Part shown: positions 1-5,974 of the stretch, piece by piece
How the letters are laid out: each line of letters begins with the position of its first letter
Numbering within the stretch: the first letter of the stretch is position 1
From: Chloroflexota bacterium
Lineage (GTDB): Bacteria > Chloroflexota > Anaerolineae > 4572-78 > J111
Assembly: GCA_003694775.1 (NCBI GenBank)
Contig: RFJV01000517.1
Coordinates: forward strand, 1-8,422
Direction: 5' to 3'
Length of the DNA: 8,422 nt
Made by a program: the position numbers and the translations under genes
The notes under the pieces: generated by a model
The model's input: the letters and a program-made list of their open reading frames with translations, nothing else
The model's database searches: none
What the model was told of the DNA's origin: nothing

Positions 1-93
1 GGAAGGAGAATATTAATCTCCTAATCTCCAATCTCCCCCGTTTGTTCGCCAAAATAGTGCAAATATACCCCCCAAAAATAGGCAATCTGCATC

Positions 94-123
94 TTTCGCC
101 CCCCTATCAAAATAGACTATTAT
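94..123 (+). promoter_or_regulatory. Weak sigma-70-like promoter candidate
   Basis: TATTAT at 118-123 resembles a -10 box and is the best such hexamer upstream of the operon. The region where a -35 box should lie (about 94-99, TTTCGC) matches the consensus poorly, so an activator would probably be needed if this is used. Transcription would begin near 130 and give a leader of roughly 250 bases before the first likely start codon at 383. This is a visual match only. Confidence 0.2.
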
Positions 124-133
124 AGAAGCAAGG

Positions 134-154
134 CGTGCAAAACGTGCAAAGCAC
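134..154 (+). repeat. Tandem CGTGCAAA repeat, possible operator
   Basis: CGTGCAAA occurs at 134-141 and again at 143-150, 9 bases apart, with a third GTGCAAA at 57-63. The second copy runs into GCAC, making an 11-base palindrome at 144-154. The repeats lie just downstream of the weak -10 candidate. The first gene encodes a BldC-like HTH protein, and that family is known to bind head-to-tail on direct repeats, so autoregulation is a reasonable inference but unproven. Confidence 0.3.
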
Positions 155-182
155 TCAAAACAACCAAAGTAGTCGCCGGTAG

Positions 183-386
183 CTGTCAACCTGTCTTCTC
201 CTTACCGAGGACAACCGCGTATTCCTCCTGACCCTCATCCGCCGGAGCATCCAGACCGCCTCCCTCCCCTTCGGCGACACGCCTCACCGCCAGATTACAC
301 CATCTCGTCAAACCAACAGCCTGCCGGAAAGAACCGGACAGTCAGATGCCGTCCGAGAATGCAGTCAGAGGGGGCAGAGTGTATGA
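183..386 (+). other. Open frame without a standard start, ATGA overlap
   Basis: After a TAG at 180-182 the frame stays open for 67 codons and ends at TGA 384-386, which overlaps the ATG at 383 as ATGA, a usual arrangement for translational coupling. The middle part (about 207-293) has strongly G/C third positions like the real genes here, and its conceptual product contains EDNRVFLLTLIRRSIQ. No ATG, GTG or TTG lies in frame; only CTG, ATT or ATC could start it. I do not recognise the product. It may be a decayed gene remnant, the 3' end of a gene broken upstream, or chance. The codon-aligned antisense frame is also open, which weakens the case. Confidence 0.2.
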
Positions 387-1021
387 AAAAACTCAACCTG
401 TCGGAAAACCGTTTGCTGACGCGCTCTGAAGTGGCGGAAATTTTTCAGGTCTCCCCCAGCACTGTCACCCGCTGGGCCGAAGCCGGAAAACTGCCCGCGG
501 TAAAAACGCTGGGAGGCCACCGCCGTTACGAGGCCAGAGTGGTGATGGAGCTGGCCGAAAAGCTGATTGACCAACAGGAGGCACATCAAACCCAGGAGGT
601 TAGCATGGAAAAAATTGTATTCGATACTCCGGCAATGTACGGCGACCACCACGTGCTGGAGGTGCGCCGTCTCCTGCTGGCTTTACCCGGCGTAGAAGAA
701 GTCAATGCCAGCAGTTGTTTTCAGGCCGTAGAAGTTCATTACGACCCCGACAAAATCACTCCGGAAAAAATCAAGGCGGTGCTGGAAGAAAACGGCTACC
801 TGGACGACCTGCCCATCCCGGTTGAGCTGGGCGAGCCGGTCACCCAGGAAAGCAAACACGATGAAAACATCTTCTTCCGGCACACCGCTACCTTTGAGCA
901 AACCCGCCGCGTTATCAGTTTTGCCCAGCAGATAGAGATGAACGGACGCCCCCTGTGGCCGTGTCCCGGACTGGGCGTCATCAAGGTGAACGACCGGACA
1001 GAGGAGGTCGCCAATGGCTAA
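383..1021 (+). CDS. BldC-like HTH fused to HMA-like domain
   Basis: Probable regulator or metal-related accessory protein, 212 residues from this start. Residues 10-60 form a MerR/BldC-type winged HTH: LLTRSEVAEIFQVSPSTVTR is followed by WAEAGKLPAVKTLGGHRRY, very close to Streptomyces BldC as I remember it. Residues 77-142 follow the HMA (heavy-metal-associated) pattern, ending in LPGVEEV, HYDPDKITPEKI and ENGY, but the metal-binding CxxC is replaced by G-D-H-H (residues 87-90). The tail (about 158-205) contains RPLWPCPGLGVIK and is unfamiliar. I prefer ATG 383 because GAGGGGG lies upstream and the ATG overlaps a TGA as ATGA; ATG 359 in frame would add 8 residues but has no clear SD. A stronger SD, AGGAGGT (594-600), precedes an in-frame ATG at 605 (Met75), exactly between the two domains. 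The gene overlaps acsA by 8 bases, so it is probably cotranscribed and coupled. The function is not established. Confidence 0.8.
   Translation: MKKLNLSENRLLTRSEVAEIFQVSPSTVTRWAEAGKLPAVKTLGGHRRYEARVVMELAEKLIDQQEAHQTQEVSMEKIVFDTPAMYGDHHVLEVRRLLLALPGVEEVNASSCFQAVEVHYDPDKITPEKIKAVLEENGYLDDLPIPVELGEPVTQESKHDENIFFRHTATFEQTRRVISFAQQIEMNGRPLWPCPGLGVIKVNDRTEEVANG
594..607 (+). promoter_or_regulatory. Internal Shine-Dalgarno and start codon
   Basis: AGGAGGT at 594-600 lies five bases from its last G to an in-frame ATG at 605-607. Starting there would give a 138-residue protein with only the HMA-like domain and tail. The part upstream of it (383-604, 74 codons) is the size of a free-standing BldC protein. 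The site may make a second short product, or may be left over from two genes that became joined in frame. Confidence 0.55.
1001..1016 (+). promoter_or_regulatory. Ribosome binding site deciding the acsA start
   Basis: GAGGAGGT at 1001-1008, inside the end of the preceding gene, lies six bases before ATG 1014. It fixes the acsA start and shows that the 8-base overlap (1014-1021) is real. Ribosomes finishing the first gene can restart here. Confidence 0.8.
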
Positions 1022-3026
1022 GAAAAAGCGAACGCCCCAGGAATATTCTGCCGACCCCGCGGCCCAGGAAATGCTGATTCTGGCCGAGGAGTTGGGTGTA
1101 GGCACGGCTTTCCACCGGGCCGACGAAATGCCGCCCTGCAACATCGGCTCGGCGGGGATGTGCTGTAAAAACTGCGGTATGGGTCCCTGCCGGCTCACCA
1201 AAGACGGGCTGACCGGCGTGTGCGGGGCCACCATCGACACCATCCAGGCCCGCAACCTGACCAGGGCCATTGCCGCCGGTTCCGCGGCCCACTCCGACCA
1301 CGGCCGCGATATGGCCTTTACCCTCAAGGCTGTCGCCAATGGGCAGGCGGAAGGTTACGTCATCCGGGATGTCGCCAAACTGCGCACTGTGGCCGCAAAG
1401 TACGGCATCCCCATCGAAGGCCGCGCCCCGGAAGAAATTGCCAACGACCTGGCCGACCTGTACATTGCCCAGTTCGGCCAGCAGAACGGAAAAATTGCCC
1501 CCATCATCCGTGCCCCCAAAAAACGCCAGCAGTTGTGGGAAGAGCAGGGAGTCATCCCCCGCGGCATCGACCGGGAAGTGGTGGAAGCCCTGCACCGCAC
1601 CCACATTGGCGACGACCAGGACCCGGAACACATCCTCCAGCATGCCGTCCGCACCGCCCTGGCCGACGGGTGGGGCGGCAGTATGATTGCCACCGACATT
1701 TCCGACATCCTGTTCGGGACACCGGCCCCTATTCTGGGGCAGGCCAACCTGGGTGTTCTGCGGGAGGATATGGTCAACGTGGTGGTGCACGGCCATGAAC
1801 CCACCCTCAGCGAGATGATTGTGGCCGCCTCGCAGGACCCGGAAATCATCGCCTATGCGCAAGCCGCCGGGGCCAAGGGGGTCAACCTGTCTGGCATCTG
1901 CTGTACGGCCAACGAAATCCTGATGCGGCAGGGCATCCCCGCGGCGGGCAACTTCTTACAGCAGGAACTGGCTATCCTAACCGGCGCGGTCGAGGCGATG
2001 GTGGTGGATGTGCAGTGTATCATGCAGGCGCTGGTCGGTATTGCCCAGAACTTCCACACCAAGATTATCACCACCTCACCAAAGGTGCGGATTAAGGGCG
2101 CTCTGCACATTGAGTTCGACGAGCACAAGGCCCTGACCGTGGCCAAAGAAATTCTGCGCCACGCCATCGACAACTTCAAAAACCGCGGCCAGACCCGCAT
2201 CCCCGACATCCGGGAAAAGCTGGTGCCCGGTTTTTCGCACGAGTACATCAACTATATGCTGGGCGGCTCATACCGCGGCTCCTTCCGCCCCCTCAACGAC
2301 GCCATTATGGCCGGACGCATCCGGGGCGTGGCCGCGATTGTGGGGTGCAACAACCCGCGCAGTCAGCAGGATTACCTGCACACCTACGTGGCCCAGGAAC
2401 TGCTCAAGCAGGATGTCCTGCTGGTAGAAACCGGTTGCGGGGCCATTGCCAGCGCCAAACTGGGCCTTCTGCTGGCCGAAGCCGGCCTGGAGAAGGTAGG
2501 ACCGGGCTTACGGGAGGTGTGTGAAACCGTTGGTATTCCGCCGGTGCTCCACATGGGTTCCTGCGTGGACAATACCCGCATCCTGACCGTACTGACCCAG
2601 ATGGTGGAAGAAGGCGGTCTGGGTGACGACATCGACCAGATTCCGGCGGTCGGTCTGGCTCCAGAGTGGATGAGCGAAAAGGCGCTCTCTATCGGGGTGT
2701 ACTGTATGGCCTCCGGCGCGTACGTTATCTTTGGCGGCACATCGCCCGTCAGCGGTATGCCCGACAAGGTTTCCGACAGCGACCTGGTGTCGCGGCTGAT
2801 GAGCGAAGGCTGGGAAAAGATTTACGGCGGCAAGATGGAGTTCGTCCCCGACCCGGACGAGATGATTCGCCGCACCCTGGCCCACATCGACAAGAAACGG
2901 GAAGCCCTCAAGCTCCCGCCTTACGACCCGTCTCGCTTTGGCAAGAGCGGCGACTCCCGCGTGTTGGAGCTGGAGGCTCTGCCCCTGGCAGAACGGCAAG
3001 CCGCGCTGTACGGTATGTCGGTATAA
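1014..3026 (+). CDS. acsA: CO dehydrogenase catalytic subunit (Ni-Fe-S)
   Basis: Anaerobic Ni-dependent CO dehydrogenase (AcsA/CooS), 670 residues, typical for the family. It interconverts CO2 and CO and, with AcsB next door, supplies CO for acetyl-CoA synthesis in the cytoplasm. Cys42 and Cys50 match the D-cluster shared across the homodimer; Cys51, Cys54, Cys59 and Cys70 match the B-cluster. The C-cluster ligands are all present: His261 (HGHEP), Cys297 (GICCTAN), Cys335, Cys445 (GCNNP), Cys475 (TGCG) and Cys517 (HMGSC). The proton-transfer and catalytic residues His93 and Lys556 (SEKALSIG) also align with known enzymes. The spacing Cys59-Cys70 and the loop between Cys475 and Cys517 are slightly shorter than in the Carboxydothermus enzyme, as remembered. 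The gene directly follows and overlaps the HTH-HMA gene. The symbol cooS would be equally valid; acsA is chosen because acsB follows. Confidence 0.97.
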   Translation: MAKKKRTPQEYSADPAAQEMLILAEELGVGTAFHRADEMPPCNIGSAGMCCKNCGMGPCRLTKDGLTGVCGATIDTIQARNLTRAIAAGSAAHSDHGRDMAFTLKAVANGQAEGYVIRDVAKLRTVAAKYGIPIEGRAPEEIANDLADLYIAQFGQQNGKIAPIIRAPKKRQQLWEEQGVIPRGIDREVVEALHRTHIGDDQDPEHILQHAVRTALADGWGGSMIATDISDILFGTPAPILGQANLGVLREDMVNVVVHGHEPTLSEMIVAASQDPEIIAYAQAAGAKGVNLSGICCTANEILMRQGIPAAGNFLQQELAILTGAVEAMVVDVQCIMQALVGIAQNFHTKIITTSPKVRIKGALHIEFDEHKALTVAKEILRHAIDNFKNRGQTRIPDIREKLVPGFSHEYINYMLGGSYRGSFRPLNDAIMAGRIRGVAAIVGCNNPRSQQDYLHTYVAQELLKQDVLLVETGCGAIASAKLGLLLAEAGLEKVGPGLREVCETVGIPPVLHMGSCVDNTRILTVLTQMVEEGGLGDDIDQIPAVGLAPEWMSEKALSIGVYCMASGAYVIFGGTSPVSGMPDKVSDSDLVSRLMSEGWEKIYGGKMEFVPDPDEMIRRTLAHIDKKREALKLPPYDPSRFGKSGDSRVLELEALPLAERQAALYGMSV

Positions 3027-3033
3027 GGAGGGG

Positions 3034-3117
3034 CTGTCCAGGATTTTAGGACAGACAGGGGGCGCGGGGGAATCCCCCCGAAATTTCCCCTGTCCAGGGC
3101 CCCAAAAATCCTGGACA
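3034..3117. repeat. Paired inverted hairpins in the acsA-acsB gap
   Basis: This element fills most of the 114-base gap. CTGTCCAGG occurs twice (3034-3042, 3090-3098). GGACAG (3049-3054) can pair with CTGTCC of either copy, and CCTGGACA (3110-3117) can pair with TGTCCAGG of either copy. One fold gives two local hairpins (3034-3039 with 3049-3054; 3091-3098 with 3110-3117). The other gives one long nested stem: TGTCCAGGATTTT (3035-3047) with 3105-3117, GACAGGGG (3054-3061) with 3087-3094, and the central CGGGGG (3065-3070) with 3075-3080. The layout is like a REPIN, an inverted pair of REP-type palindromes. No U-tract follows, so it is not a standard terminator. Confidence 0.75.
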
Positions 3118-3125
3118 CACCTGTA

Positions 3126-3143
3126 TAAGGAGGATATACAATG
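3126..3143 (+). promoter_or_regulatory. Ribosome binding site of acsB
   Basis: AAGGAGGA at 3127-3134 precedes ATG 3141 by six bases and lies nine bases past the end of the palindromic element. If the long stem forms in the mRNA, the site stays single-stranded just beyond it. Confidence 0.75.
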
Positions 3144-5426
3144 AGTCGATACATTGCGAAGCGCGCCATCCGCGGCGCAAACGCGTTAACCATAGAAGCG
3201 GAACTGATGCTCCAGAAAGCCCTGGCAGAAAAGGGGCCGGATACGCCGGTATCCTTTCCCAATACCGCCTACTACCTGCCGGTCATTTACGGTATGACCG
3301 GCCTGGAAGTGACCACCCTGGGCCAGCTCAAGGACGTTCTCCAGCACGCCCGGTCGCTTCTGCACCCCATTCCCGCAGACCGGCACTGGACGCCCTACCT
3401 GGGCGAAACGCTGGATTCGGGGATGGCGGCCCTGCTGGCCGCGGAAGTCATCGAGGCTATCCGTTTTGTGTACGGCCTTCAGCCGGAACCCCTGCCCGGC
3501 TTCAAACTGGCCGGCGGAACCGCCTTCACCAGCCCCGATAACGGGCACAGCGGCAACGGCGACGGCCATCTCAACGGCCCCATCGACGATATCCAGCTCC
3601 GCTCATGGGGCATCCAGCTGGTGGATGGCCGTATGCCCGGCTTTGCCGCCATTGTCGGCGCGGCCAAATCCAACGAAGTGGCGGTCAAGATTGTCCGCGA
3701 ACTCCAGCAACGCAATATTCTCATCTTCCTGTCCGGCAATGTCAACGGACGGTCCATCATTCACCAGCTTCAGGAGGAGGGGGTCGAAATGGGGTACGAT
3801 ACCTACATCGTCCCCTTCGGCACCGACACTATCAGCGCCATCTACGCCCTGGGATTTGCCACCCGCTCTGCCCTCACCTTTGGCGGGCTGAAAGGCGGGC
3901 AGGCCCGCGACATTCTGCTGTACAACAAGGAGCGGGTGTTTGCCTTTGTGCTGGCCCTGGGCGAGGTGGATGACCTGAAGTACGCCGCCGCGGCCGGGGC
4001 CATCAATTTTGGCTTCCCCGTGGTGGCCGATACGGTCATTCCCCAGATTCTGCCCACCGGCATCGCCACCTATGAGCACGTCATCTCCATGCCGTGGAAC
4101 GAAATTCCGGGCAAGGATGATATGGAAAAGGCCGAACGGCTGGTGCAGAAGTGCATCGAGGTGCGGGGGGTCAAGGTGAAGATTGCCCGCGTTCCCGTAC
4201 CCGTTCCCTACGGTTCGGCCTTTGAAGGTGAGGTGGTGCGCCGGGCCGACATGCGGATTGAGTTCGGCGGCAAGTACTCCCGGGCCTTCGAGTACCTGCG
4301 CATGGTCGAGATGGACGAGGTGGAAGACGGCAAAATCGAGGTCATCGGGCCGGGCTTTGACGACATCGAGGTCGGCGGGCACATGGACCTGGGCATCCTC
4401 ATCGAGGTGGCCGGTCGGAAAATGCAGTTAGACTTTGAGCCGGTGCTGGAGCGGCAGGTGCACTACTTCATCAACGGCGCGTCGGGTGTCCAGCACATCG
4501 GACAGCGCGACATTGCCTGGATACGCATCAGCAAGGCCGCGGCAGAAAAGGGCTTCAACCTGCACCATCTGGGCGACATCCTGCACGCCCGCTTCCACGC
4601 CGACTTCGGAGCCATCGTGGACAAGGTGCAGGTCAAGATTATCACCGACCCGGCCCTGCATGCCGAATGGCTGGCGAAGGCCAGGGAGGCTTACGACTTC
4701 CGCAACCGCCGGCTGGCAGACCTGACCGACGACAAGGTGGATGAGTTCTACTCCTGCACCCTCTGCCAGAGCTTTGCCCCGGACCACGTCTGCATCGTCT
4801 CGCCGGAACGGCTGGGGCTGTGCGGCGCGTACAACTGGCTGGACTGCAAGGCCAGCTACCAGATTAACCCCACCGGCCCCAACCAGCCCATCCCCAAGGG
4901 GCGGGTTATCGACGAGAACAAAGGCTACTGGGAAGGGACAAACTCCTACGCCAAGCAGGGGTCGCACGGCTCGGTGGAAGAAGTTTCTATGTACTCCATC
5001 ATGGAAAACCCGATGACCGCCTGCGGCTGTTTTGAGTGCATCGTGATGGTCATCCCGGAAGCCAACGGGGTGATGGTGGTCTCCCGCGAGGATTCCAGTA
5101 TGACCCCCGCCGGTATGACCTTCAGCACCCTGGCCGGCATTGCCGGCGGTGGTCTGCAAACGCCGGGGGTGATGGGCGTGGGCAAGTACTACCTTACCAG
5201 TCCCAAGTTCATCTCCGCTGACGGCGGCTTCAAGCGGGTGGTCTGGATGAGCAGTATCCTCAAGAAAACAATGGCCGAAGAGCTCAAGGCCGTGGCCGAA
5301 CGGGAAGGCGACCCCGACCTGATTGACAAGATTGCCGACGAAACCATCTGCACCGACGTGGACGGTCTGCTGGCCTGGATGGAGCAGGTCGGCCACCCGG
5401 CGCTGGCAATGGACCCGATGTTCTAG
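3141..5426 (+). CDS. acsB: Acetyl-CoA synthase (CODH/ACS alpha subunit)
   Basis: Acetyl-CoA synthase, 761 residues. It joins CO from AcsA, a methyl group from the corrinoid protein AcsC/AcsD, and CoA into acetyl-CoA at its Ni-Ni-[4Fe-4S] A-cluster. The cubane ligands are Cys539, Cys542 (SCTLCQSFAPDHVC), Cys551 and Cys561. Cys628-Gly629-Cys630 binds the distal Ni, and Cys542, Cys628 and Cys630 would bridge to the proximal Ni. These sit 33 positions later than in Moorella (506/509/518/528 and 595-597). The N-terminal CODH-contacting region is present, including AYYLPVIYG near residues 44-51, marking the bacterial type. Compared with the Moorella protein as I remember it, the N-terminus is about 16 residues shorter, but there are insertions, one rich in Gly/Asn/His/Asp at about residues 129-149. 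The start is set by the strong SD before 3141. Identity is certain from the motifs. Confidence 0.97.
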   Translation: MSRYIAKRAIRGANALTIEAELMLQKALAEKGPDTPVSFPNTAYYLPVIYGMTGLEVTTLGQLKDVLQHARSLLHPIPADRHWTPYLGETLDSGMAALLAAEVIEAIRFVYGLQPEPLPGFKLAGGTAFTSPDNGHSGNGDGHLNGPIDDIQLRSWGIQLVDGRMPGFAAIVGAAKSNEVAVKIVRELQQRNILIFLSGNVNGRSIIHQLQEEGVEMGYDTYIVPFGTDTISAIYALGFATRSALTFGGLKGGQARDILLYNKERVFAFVLALGEVDDLKYAAAAGAINFGFPVVADTVIPQILPTGIATYEHVISMPWNEIPGKDDMEKAERLVQKCIEVRGVKVKIARVPVPVPYGSAFEGEVVRRADMRIEFGGKYSRAFEYLRMVEMDEVEDGKIEVIGPGFDDIEVGGHMDLGILIEVAGRKMQLDFEPVLERQVHYFINGASGVQHIGQRDIAWIRISKAAAEKGFNLHHLGDILHARFHADFGAIVDKVQVKIITDPALHAEWLAKAREAYDFRNRRLADLTDDKVDEFYSCTLCQSFAPDHVCIVSPERLGLCGAYNWLDCKASYQINPTGPNQPIPKGRVIDENKGYWEGTNSYAKQGSHGSVEEVSMYSIMENPMTACGCFECIVMVIPEANGVMVVSREDSSMTPAGMTFSTLAGIAGGGLQTPGVMGVGKYYLTSPKFISADGGFKRVVWMSSILKKTMAEELKAVAEREGDPDLIDKIADETICTDVDGLLAWMEQVGHPALAMDPMF

Positions 5427-5433
5427 CAATACC

Positions 5434-5464
5434 TTTTGGGGCACAGCAATGCTGTGCCCCAAAA
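5434..5464. repeat. Perfect 14-bp hairpin after acsB
   Basis: TTTTGGGGCACAGC (5434-5447) and its exact complement (5451-5464) flank a three-base AAT loop, eight bases after the acsB stop. The strong stem would stop 3' exonucleases. The T-run is at the 5' side of the stem and neither strand has a T-run after the stem, so it is not a classical intrinsic terminator in either direction, and genes of the same pathway continue downstream. More likely a dispersed palindrome or an mRNA-stabilising hairpin. Confidence 0.8.
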
Positions 5465-5474
5465 TCTGCCCATA

Positions 5475-5507
5475 CCGTTGCCAGTATACCGCTCTTTTGG
5501 GCAACGG
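5475..5507. repeat. Inverted repeat upstream of the CBS gene
   Basis: CCGTTGCC (5475-5482) is complementary to GGCAACGG (5500-5507) with a 17-base loop that contains CTCTTTT. It ends about six bases before the SD (AAGGAGGG, 5514-5521) of the CBS gene. It could affect access to that site or be an operator; it could also be chance, as the arms are only 8 bp. Confidence 0.4.
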
Positions 5508-5526
5508 GAAGTGAAGGAGGGAAACC

Positions 5527-5922
5527 ATGACCACCCCCCTGGTACGCGATGTGATGCACCGGGGCGTCATCATCTGCTGGGCCGATGAACCCCTGCCCGA
5601 CGTGGCCCACCGGCTGTGCGAGTACGACATCAGCGCCATCTTTGTGCTGGATGAAAGCGGACGGGCCGAGGGTGTTATCTCCCGCACCGACATCGCCCGC
5701 GCCTTTGTGCAGAACGACTGGCGCAAACTGACCGCCGCCGAGGTGATGAGCCCCAATGTGCTGACCATCACCGGCGATATTCCCCTGAAAGCCGCGGTGC
5801 AGATTATGCTCGACAACCGGGTGCACCGTCTGCTGATTGTCCAGGGAGGACGCACCCCCAACCGGCCCGTTGGCGTGCTCTCCCTGACCGATGTTCTGCT
5901 GTTTATGGTCGAACACGAATAG
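5527..5922 (+). CDS. Tandem CBS-domain protein in the ACS operon
   Basis: A 131-residue soluble protein made of two CBS domains and nothing else. CBS1 spans about residues 4-62 (RDVMHRGVIICWADEPL ... GVISRTDIARAF) and CBS2 about 70-129 (AEVMSPNVLTITGDIPLKAA ... GVLSLTDVLLFM). Both keep the S/T-x-x-D signature (Ser52/Asp55 and Ser119/Asp122, within GVISRTD and GVLSLTD) that in many Bateman modules contacts the ribose or phosphate of AMP, ADP, ATP or SAM. There is no DNA-binding or catalytic domain, so it would act by binding a partner. Its place between acsB and acsD, with its own strong SD, suggests a role tied to CODH/ACS, such as energy sensing; that is inference. The ligand cannot be read from the sequence. 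Confidence 0.9.
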   Translation: MTTPLVRDVMHRGVIICWADEPLPDVAHRLCEYDISAIFVLDESGRAEGVISRTDIARAFVQNDWRKLTAAEVMSPNVLTITGDIPLKAAVQIMLDNRVHRLLIVQGGRTPNRPVGVLSLTDVLLFMVEHE

Positions 5923-5974
5923 TAGGGCGACCGGCCGGTCGCCCCTTCCGTGGGGCGACATTAATGTCGCCCTA
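5923..5974. repeat. Twin 20-bp palindromes (REPIN-like)
   Basis: Two perfect 20-base palindromes sit side by side: 5925-5944 and 5953-5972. Both have arms GGGCGAC and GTCGCCC, but the six central bases differ (CGGCCG and ATTAAT). The outer arms TAGGGCGAC (5923-5931) and GTCGCCCTA (5966-5974) are complementary, as are GTCGCCCC (5938-5945) and GGGGCGAC (5952-5959), so the whole element can also fold as one structure around the TTCCGT spacer (5946-5951). It begins directly after the CBS stop codon. No T-run follows. It looks like a dispersed intergenic element, not a gene-specific terminator. Confidence 0.8.

Larger units (their letters stand above)
1..182. other. Intergenic leader with direct repeats, no gene seen
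   Basis: This stretch is more AT-rich than the genes and I see no convincing coding frame. It opens with three close copies of AATCTCC (15-21, 23-29, 30-36). AAAATAG occurs three times (51-57, 75-81, 109-115) and GTGCAAA three times (57-63, 135-141, 144-150). The last two GTGCAAA copies belong to a 9-base tandem of CGTGCAAA (134-141 and 143-150), and 144-154 is also the small palindrome GTGC-AAA-GCAC. The most likely role is the regulatory region of the downstream operon. No known riboswitch class was recognised. Confidence 0.5.

Noticed and set aside
189..341. Minus-strand open frame of about 51 codons (product containing AVRRVAEGEGGG)
   Set aside because: It has no clear start with an SD and is codon-aligned antisense to the + frame with better third positions; its Val/Gly/Glu-rich product looks like the antisense shadows of the real genes here.
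183..382. Cobalamin or other riboswitch in the leader
   Set aside because: I looked for conserved boxes because the operon uses a corrinoid, but saw no convincing B12-box or other known aptamer core.
981..1862. Long minus-strand open frame opposite acsA (293 codons)
   Set aside because: It lies wholly opposite the start of acsA, which has complete cluster motifs, and its product shows no recognisable domain; it is a by-product of GC-rich codon use.
5434..5464. Rho-independent terminator ending the acsA-acsB transcript
   Set aside because: There is no T-run after the stem on either strand, and pathway genes continue in the same direction; kept as a hairpin repeat.
4428..5861. Very long minus-strand open frame (477 codons) opposite acsB and the CBS gene
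   Set aside because: The + strand genes are certain from their motifs, and this frame spans two of them and the hairpin between. No domain or convincing ribosome binding site supports it.
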